A stretch of DNA of 10,997 nucleotides from JAPHTQ01 sp050287105 (lineage in GTDB: Bacteria > Pseudomonadota > Gammaproteobacteria > Thiohalomonadales > Thiohalomonadaceae): the NCBI GenBank assembly GCA_050287105.1, contig JBNKBG010000079.1, forward strand, positions 1 to 10,997, in the 5' to 3' direction. This document shows, in pieces, positions 7,140 to 10,997 of this stretch; position 1 is the stretch's first letter; every line of letters starts with the position of its first letter. Below the pieces are notes generated by a model. The model was given only the letters and a program-made list of their open reading frames with translations. It was not told the DNA's origin and searched no databases. Made by a program: the position numbers and the translations under genes.

Positions 7140-7174
7140 AGAAGCGCTGGATTTAGCCAAAATCCGGCGCTTTT
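7140..7174. terminator. Bidirectional Rho-independent terminator between cysH and the quorum-sensing module
   Basis: The inverted repeat has a 13-bp stem with one G.U pair: 7142-7154 (AAGCGCTGGATTT) pairs with 7160-7172 (AAATCCGGCGCTT) around the 5-nt loop AGCCA, extendable by two weaker pairs. The plus strand ends in TTTT followed by GCGTATT. The minus strand runs into TTCTTTTGCC and then a T5 tract. It lies between the cysH stop and the stop of the convergent 156-aa gene, as expected for a shared terminator. The plus-strand T tract is short. Confidence 0.8.
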
Positions 7175-7189
7175 GCGTATTCAATATCT

Positions 7190-7660
7190 TCAGGATTTGG
7201 AATTGTCTGGTTTTTCCGCAATGACATCAGCTATCTCCGGCACAACGAGAACAGCACCATCCGCCATTGCAAGGATCACGTCAGGAGAATTTGAATGTAT
7301 GGCACCCTTGATCTGTTCTACAAGTGTGCTGTGCTGCCTGCATAGTGCAGACGCCATAGAGTCCGCAATAATCTTACGAACAGAGTGGGAATAATTACGT
7401 ATTTTTTCCACCACCACTATGCAGGGAATCCGTCTAACATCAGCAATTAATCTACTACAGAGAGGCTCATCGATTAAACCATCCTCTTCATTACACATAC
7501 CAAGCAGTGAGGCATAGATAGCGAGGGCCTCATAAAAGGACACGGGATGCATCAGGAAGTTATTGACCGATATCGCTAGTGCAATCTCATCGACATCTGA
7601 CAGATAATCATCCAGCAGTGTGACAACTTTCCCTTTCATACTGTTATCACTAAGGTACAT
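7190..7660 (-). CDS. Unrecognised 156-aa protein downstream of luxI
   Basis: The product is 156 aa from the ATG at 7660, or 149 aa from an in-frame ATG at 7639. The first has GCGGGG about 8 nt upstream and is preferred. No signal peptide or membrane segment is seen. It is mildly acidic and mostly helical: LLDDYLSDVDEIALAISVNNFL (15-36), FYEALAIYASLLGMC (42-56), a DVRRIPCIVVVEKI strand-helix (74-87), then helices to residue 120 and a C-terminal segment AMADGAVLVVPEIADVIAEK. Size, strand and position next to luxR and luxI recall RsaM/AbaM, small modulators of AHL signalling in Burkholderia, Pseudomonas and Acinetobacter. I could not confirm similarity by motif. It has its own putative promoter upstream, so it need not be transcribed only with luxI. 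Confidence 0.75.
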   Translation of the reverse strand: MYLSDNSMKGKVVTLLDDYLSDVDEIALAISVNNFLMHPVSFYEALAIYASLLGMCNEEDGLIDEPLCSRLIADVRRIPCIVVVEKIRNYSHSVRKIIADSMASALCRQHSTLVEQIKGAIHSNSPDVILAMADGAVLVVPEIADVIAEKPDNSKS

Positions 7661-7727
7661 CAGTGTTTCCCCGCAGGTTGCGGAAACATGAAGTAAGGTG
7701 TTTATTTTTCCAACGCATACCAGTCAA
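7661..7727 (-). promoter_or_regulatory. Putative promoter and leader palindrome of the 156-aa gene
   Basis: On the minus strand a promoter can be drawn as TTGACT (7727-7722), 17 bp, TAAACA (7704-7699); the -35 is good and the -10 poor. The leader then contains an imperfect palindrome at 7687-7665: GTTTCCGCA, a 3-nt loop, and TGCGG-GG-AAAC with a two-base bulge. Its right arm contains the GGGG likely used as ribosome-binding site. It could be a translation-blocking hairpin or an operator. Confidence 0.4.
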
Positions 7728-7770
7728 ACTACACTCCCACTTAATGTCTCTATCCACAACCACAGAAGGA

Positions 7771-7788
7771 GACACCATCCTTGGTGTC
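7771..7788 (-). terminator. Possible terminator hairpin after luxI
   Basis: A perfect 7-bp stem, GACACCA (7771-7777) and TGGTGTC (7782-7788) with a 4-nt loop, lies 45 bp past the luxI stop. On the minus strand it is followed by TCCTTCTG, a poor U tract, so termination may be partial and some transcripts may continue into the 156-aa gene. Confidence 0.4.
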
Positions 7789-7833
7789 GTTTAAAACAAG
7801 CGCATACAGCATAGTATCAAGAGGACTGTACGA

Positions 7834-8409
7834 CTACGCAGCCTTCTGCAGTCGACGTATTTGCTCAAAACCAACTGTAATATCTATCTCAGCGGCCACA
7901 ACCAAACAATCTTCAATTCTCCTAACTTTTCCCAACCGCTCAATTTTTGCACCCAGCGACCGTAGCAAACGTTCCACGGCCACAGAAGTTACGCACACAC
8001 AGCGGTGGACTCCGTGCTCTAGTAGATAATCCAGTGACGCACGAATAATTTCGCTCGTCACCATTGCTGCATACCGCTTATTCTGAAAATCAAGGTCGAC
8101 AGCAAAACGACTAATTTCTACGACCCCCACATCTGCAGGTGGTGGTTCAGTGGATAATCCTGAGAACACCGGTTCCTGCATGAGGTAGTCACCTGTAGTA
8201 GGCAAAATCCTCCAACATCCCTGCACCTCTCCATTCTCTTCTGCAACGACCCATAACGGGTCAAGAGAGTCAAAGCGGTCGATTTCCTGATCATCAATAA
8301 TCGGGACACTCCATTTCAATCTGTGATGAAAAATCCTGGCACGAAAGACATAGATAGCCTTCAACAGATCGCCAGGCAGCTCACTTGCATGGGAAACGAT
8401 AATACGCAT
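7834..8409 (-). CDS. luxI: LuxI-family acyl-homoserine-lactone synthase
   Basis: LuxI enzymes join an acyl group from acyl-ACP to S-adenosylmethionine and release an N-acyl-homoserine lactone signal. The 191-aa length is normal. The family's invariant residues are present in order: Arg25 and Phe27 (FRARIF), Trp33, Asp44 and Asp47 (IDRFDSLD), Arg67 (CWRILPT), Phe82, Glu98 and Arg101 (VEISRFAVD). Thr141 (CVTS) falls where EsaI has Thr140, a residue linked to 3-oxo-acyl products, so a 3-oxo-AHL is a weak guess. The start is ATG 8409-8407 with GGAG 7 nt upstream; this ribosome-binding site is within a hairpin. It lies 92 bp downstream of luxR on the same strand. The chain length of the signal cannot be read from sequence. 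Confidence 0.94.
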   Translation of the reverse strand: MRIIVSHASELPGDLLKAIYVFRARIFHHRLKWSVPIIDDQEIDRFDSLDPLWVVAEENGEVQGCWRILPTTGDYLMQEPVFSGLSTEPPPADVGVVEISRFAVDLDFQNKRYAAMVTSEIIRASLDYLLEHGVHRCVCVTSVAVERLLRSLGAKIERLGKVRRIEDCLVVAAEIDITVGFEQIRRLQKAA

Positions 8410-8445
8410 AGTAGTTCTCCGTTAAAGTTGAACTCACGGGAACTA
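8410..8445 (-). promoter_or_regulatory. Hairpin sequestering the luxI ribosome-binding site
   Basis: In the luxI mRNA leader, UAGUUCCCGU (8445-8436) can pair with ACGGAGAACUA (8422-8412), a 10-bp stem with a single bulged A and a 13-nt loop. The second arm contains the GGAG Shine-Dalgarno (8420-8417), and the stem ends 2 nt before the AUG. If formed, it would limit luxI translation until opened. The pairing is seen directly; function is inferred. Confidence 0.55.
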
Positions 8446-8501
8446 TTAGATTATCGATGTTACTCAGGTGATATTAGAGGAACCTATTGGTTTTGAGGTA
8501 T

Positions 8502-9221
8502 TCATAGATTAATTAGATTATTTTGCAACGCGATCGCTACAGCATGAACCCTGTTTTCAGCGCCCAGTTTGCGAAATACGCCAGTAAAGTGTGCAAGGAC
8601 TGTGGCCTCGCTAATTCCAAGAATCGTCGCAATACAGCTGGTATCTTTTCCGTCGGCGGCAGCCTGAAGCACCTCCCTCTCACGTTTAGTCAGCTTAATT
8701 ATTGGTACCAGCGCGCGCATAATGCGCGTCAGGGATTCGTGGTAATGAAGTGCAAACAGAGTAATATCACCTTGGTAAGAGTTAAAAAAACTCTGCATCT
8801 CTTTTGGCCGGATATCACTATGCATAGACACGATGCTACGTTCCTGAAAATAGCCTCTTATCGGCGCAACAACCCCGGAACGCATATTGAAATCAGAAGC
8901 GTCTTTCATTAACAGAACCCCCTCACGATCTGCATGCAGGGCCGTGGCGGCATCCCATGTTAGGGGGGTATTGCGTGTCATGCTGTGACGCACCAAAGGG
9001 TCAATTGAGATCCCGTCCCTTGCCTGGTACTCCTTCATCCACTCAAGTGAGAAATCACTGATAATAAGCGGTGGCTTATACTCGAATACGGCCCGTCCCT
9101 GCTGCCCGTAAAGAAAGCCATTAAACCCCAGTTCAGCCGCATATGCGACGCCAAGCGCATGAAGTTCATCTACGCTCTCTGCTGTAATGAGCTTTTCTAT
9201 GTACTTCAGCGTCACGGACAT
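8502..9221 (-). CDS. luxR: LuxR-family AHL-responsive transcriptional regulator
   Basis: This is a 239-aa two-domain quorum-sensing receptor. The N-terminal autoinducer-binding domain (about 15-165) carries all six residues usually conserved for AHL contact or packing: Trp61 and Tyr65 (EWMKEYQ), Asp74 and Pro75 (IDPLV), Trp89 (LTWDAA) and Gly116 (RSGVVAP). It should therefore bind AHL and is not a ligand-less variant. The C-terminal LuxR helix-turn-helix (about 175-235) has Glu181, Leu185 and Gly191 in the LTKREREVLQAAADGK segment, then the recognition region GISEATVLAHFTGVFRKLG. The ATG at 9221 has only a weak GGTGG-like ribosome-binding site. It is followed by luxI in tandem, most likely its cognate synthase. 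AT content is higher than in the flanking metabolic genes. Confidence 0.94.
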   Translation of the reverse strand: MSVTLKYIEKLITAESVDELHALGVAYAAELGFNGFLYGQQGRAVFEYKPPLIISDFSLEWMKEYQARDGISIDPLVRHSMTRNTPLTWDAATALHADREGVLLMKDASDFNMRSGVVAPIRGYFQERSIVSMHSDIRPKEMQSFFNSYQGDITLFALHYHESLTRIMRALVPIIKLTKREREVLQAAADGKDTSCIATILGISEATVLAHFTGVFRKLGAENRVHAVAIALQNNLINL

Positions 9222-9492
9222 ATTTCAGCCACCAATAATCGGTCAACTAGCCTCCCTGGCAACAAGAGAAATCCGAATAATTTACTGAACTATCAATACG
9301 CTCCATACTGACAAAAAGCATAGGATATAGGCTGAGTACCAACAAGTAACCCTGACTAAATCGTATCCCATAAGAGCACCACATCCAATTAATGTGAAGC
9401 GTTGCACATTGCATGCAACAACTGAGCAAACCATAAGAATTTGCCACTATATAACTATATTAATTAACGAAAGAATTTTTACTTCGTACCAG
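9222..9492 (-). promoter_or_regulatory. AT-rich luxR upstream region with putative promoter
   Basis: This 271-bp non-coding region separates luxR from the upstream transferase gene. On minus, TTGTTG (9345-9340), a 17-bp spacer and TATGCT (9322-9317) make a plausible sigma-70 promoter with a leader of about 90 nt to the luxR ATG. The part at 9441-9480 is very AT-rich and includes a tandem ACTATATA/ACTATAT repeat (9446-9460). A 66-aa ORF on minus (9447-9247) covers much of the region but looks random. Confidence 0.45.
9391..9419. promoter_or_regulatory. CRP/Vfr-like operator overlapping a second palindrome, upstream of luxR
   Basis: Positions 9391-9410 read AATGTG, 8 bp, CACATT, a perfect 6-bp inverted repeat. 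The core is TGTGA-N6-GCACA against the CRP consensus TGTGA-N6-TCACA (9 of 10 core positions). It overlaps a second inverted repeat, GTTGCA (9401-9406) and TGCAAC (9414-9419) with a 7-bp spacer. The CRP-like centre is about 90 bp upstream of the start inferred from the putative luxR promoter, near a class I activation position. CRP controls luxR in Vibrio fischeri and Vfr controls lasR in Pseudomonas aeruginosa. Function here is inferred. Confidence 0.5.
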
Positions 9493-10185
9493 CTAGCACC
9501 ATGCTGTCGCGGCAAACGCCATCCGTCTGTTTTCATAGTGGACTACGTATTGCTCATCTCCGTGGACAACGAGGGCTTCTCTTTCACTCAATTGCATTAC
9601 TTCAAAAGCACCCGGCCGCCACCGCAGTCCCCTGCCAGTGCACTTTGCAGTCGCCTCCTTGGCAAGCCATAACTGACGAAAACGCTCGGGTAGTTTCGTC
9701 CCAGCGATACCGGCAAACCAGCGCTGATACTCAGTTTCGTTACAGATCCGTTTTGATAGTGCGTGTAGTTCTGAGTGCAGGGTACGGTTTTCAATATCCA
9801 CACCGATCTGATTTCCTGGATCGGCAACAGCCGCGATGGCTTCTTCTCCACTGTGTGCAATGCTGAGTGTGGGTGGATTGTCGCTGCCATGTATGGTGAG
9901 ATGAGGCATACCATTTTCAGCGTTGCTAATCTGGATGGATTGCCACTCAGAAACTTCCACCCCTCGCCCTTGCAGCCAGCGACGGCATGCAACCTTTGCC
10001 GCGTAACGTCCCAACAACCATTGACGGCTGCGCTTGGCGACAGCATTCAGTTTCAATTCATCGTAACGTGCCTGTTCTTCAACTGTCAGCCAATGCGTTG
10101 CACCGGCCGCGTCAAACTCCACCTGCGTCACGTGTTCTACGGCCACGGCAAAGGGAGTAGCTATGTCAGTGAAGATGGCGCTCAT
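9493..10185 (-). CDS. Sfp-type 4'-phosphopantetheinyl transferase
   Basis: This enzyme moves the phosphopantetheine arm from CoA to a serine of carrier proteins (acyl, peptidyl or aryl carrier proteins). The 230-aa length fits the Sfp/EntD class. Visible motifs are NGMPHL (91-96, the GxP motif), SIAHSG (108-113), IGVDIE with the Mg-binding Asp130 and Glu132, and WLAKEATAK (173-181) with Lys176, Glu177 and Lys181. The ATG at 10185-10183 overlaps the TGA of the upstream MFS gene as ATGA, so the two are translationally coupled. The target is unknown: no polyketide or peptide synthetase is in the window. It might be the general transferase for the fatty-acid ACP that also feeds LuxI, but that is inference. 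Confidence 0.93.
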   Translation of the reverse strand: MSAIFTDIATPFAVAVEHVTQVEFDAAGATHWLTVEEQARYDELKLNAVAKRSRQWLLGRYAAKVACRRWLQGRGVEVSEWQSIQISNAENGMPHLTIHGSDNPPTLSIAHSGEEAIAAVADPGNQIGVDIENRTLHSELHALSKRICNETEYQRWFAGIAGTKLPERFRQLWLAKEATAKCTGRGLRWRPGAFEVMQLSEREALVVHGDEQYVVHYENRRMAFAATAWC

Positions 10186-10997
10186 CGCGCTTCCTTACCA
10201 ATCCAGCGAGCAGCGATCACAAAGGAGAGGAATGCCAGCAGTGCCGCAAAGCTATAGGCAGCGCTGGGGCCCAGGCTGTCCCACATGGCCCCGGCGTAGT
10301 AGCTGCCAAAGGCACCTCCCCCGCCAAAACTGAGGCTACCGTAAAGCGCCTGCCCCTTGCCGTGGTGTTTGCCACGAAAATATCGATGGAACAGCGCCAC
10401 GGAAACGGCATGAAAAAGGCCGAAACTGGCGGCATGGAGTAACTGAGCCAACAGCAGCAAAAGCAGGGAATTCGGGAAGAAACCAATCATCAGCCAGCGA
10501 AGAGTGGTAAGCGACAGCGCGGTAAGAAACAGGCGGCGCAAACCGATGCGCGGCTCCAGTTTATGCATGAAAAGAAACAGAACGACCTCGGCAACAACGC
10601 CCAGAGCCCAAAATTGGCCAATCAGGCTACGGCTATAGCCGTGCTCTTCGAGGTAGATGGTGTAGAAGGTGTAATAGGGGCCGTGACTGGCCTGGAGTAG
10701 AAAGCAGGCAACAATCAACGCAATGACCGCCGGCTTGCGCAACAGATCACCCAGTGGCGCGGTGTCGTGATGAGGCTGCTCAACACGCTCCGGCACCAGC
10801 AGACTGGAAAGAACAATGCTTGCGTACAGTCCCAACAGGACATAGGGAAGAAGTTGTGGACCGAAATGCTGTAGCAGTGGCCCCAGCGCGCTAACGCTGA
10901 GAATAAAACCGACCGATCCCCACAGACGCACCATGCTATAGCGATTGGATCGTTCATCCAGATGCACCAGGGTGACCGATTCGAACTGGGGTAACAC
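10182..10997 (-). CDS. MFS transporter, HcaT (3-phenylpropionate permease)-like, C-terminal 271 residues
   Basis: This is the C-terminal part of a major-facilitator protein in the inner membrane; roughly the first 100-120 residues lie beyond the right edge, judging from E. coli HcaT (379 aa). The segment YSMVRLWGSVGFI, then FLLQASHGPYYTFYTIYLEEHGYS and GQFWALGVVAEVVLFLF, match the HcaT subfamily pattern closely. About eight hydrophobic helices are visible, including the leucine-rich stretch after NSLLLLLLAQLLHAASFG. Substrate is not predictable; members are often annotated as phenylpropionate or nucleoside symporters on weak grounds. The stop overlaps the start of the phosphopantetheinyl transferase by 4 bp, so the two form an operon. 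The protein appears intact within the window. Confidence 0.9.
   Translation of the reverse strand: MLPQFESVTLVHLDERSNRYSMVRLWGSVGFILSVSALGPLLQHFGPQLLPYVLLGLYASIVLSSLLVPERVEQPHHDTAPLGDLLRKPAVIALIVACFLLQASHGPYYTFYTIYLEEHGYSRSLIGQFWALGVVAEVVLFLFMHKLEPRIGLRRLFLTALSLTTLRWLMIGFFPNSLLLLLLAQLLHAASFGLFHAVSVALFHRYFRGKHHGKGQALYGSLSFGGGGAFGSYYAGAMWDSLGPSAAYSFAALLAFLSFVIAARWIGKEAR

Noticed and set aside
8446..8501. Possible lux box between luxR and luxI, including the short palindrome AACC-TATT-GGTT (8481-8492)
   Set aside because: Arms are only 4 bp and the spacing does not fit the usual 18-20 bp lux-box form. No good match to an AHL-regulator operator was found in the gap.
9247..9447. 66-codon frame on minus upstream of luxR
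   Set aside because: Unusual Cys/Met/Trp-rich composition, no ribosome-binding site of note, and it covers the candidate luxR promoter and operator; treated as chance.
9446..9460. Tandem ACTATATA/ACTATAT repeat as a target-site duplication or attachment site
   Set aside because: It is short, lies within very AT-rich sequence, and has no matching copy at the other end of the quorum-sensing block; chance is likely.
1..10997. tRNA or rRNA genes, CRISPR arrays, insertion sequences, integrases, restriction or defence genes
   Set aside because: Looked for on both strands and none seen; nearly all of the window is accounted for by ordinary protein genes and short spacers.

Overview
The window looks like a chromosomal segment of a fairly GC-rich gammaproteobacterium. 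The evidence is a CysB-type regulator, a leuC/LysR divergent pair like that of pseudomonads, an APS-type CysH and a LuxR/LuxI pair. The genus cannot be named from this sequence. A sulfur-oxidising lineage is a guess, based only on the TSUP transporter and the TusA-like fusion. No tRNA, rRNA, CRISPR array, transposase or integrase was seen.

Layout. (1) 1-385, minus: the first 128 codons of leuC (leucine biosynthesis), divergent from a LysR-type regulator (483-1358) that is followed 7 bp later by an unrecognised basic, helical protein (1366-1914). (2) 1921-3118, minus: cysB and, downstream, a small two-helix membrane protein of DUF3185 type. (3) 3257-7053, plus: a compact sulfur-assimilation operon divergent from cysB. 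It encodes a TauE/SafE-type transporter, an unusual long sulfite/nitrite reductase hemoprotein (755 aa, with extra C-terminal domains) and an iron-sulfur APS reductase (CysH). A strong hairpin at 7140-7174 closes it. (4) 7190-9221, minus: a quorum-sensing module in the order luxR, luxI, unknown 156-aa gene. It is clearly AT-richer than the flanks, which suggests it was acquired separately. (5) 9493-10997, minus: a 5'-truncated MFS transporter (HcaT-like) overlapping by 4 bp an Sfp-type phosphopantetheinyl transferase.

How the parts may work together. CysB probably senses (N-)acetylserine and activates the divergent operon, which takes APS to sulfite and sulfide. The reductase is the most unusual protein here. 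Both pseudo-repeats carry a full CX5C/CX3C cysteine set, where textbook CysI has it only in the second half. It also ends in a TusA-like domain in which the second proline of the CPxP motif is replaced. In the quorum-sensing module the luxI ribosome-binding site lies inside an imperfect 10-bp hairpin, and a CRP/Vfr-like palindrome lies upstream of luxR. The unknown gene downstream of luxI has the size and position expected of a small LuxR/LuxI modulator such as RsaM/AbaM, but homology was not shown.
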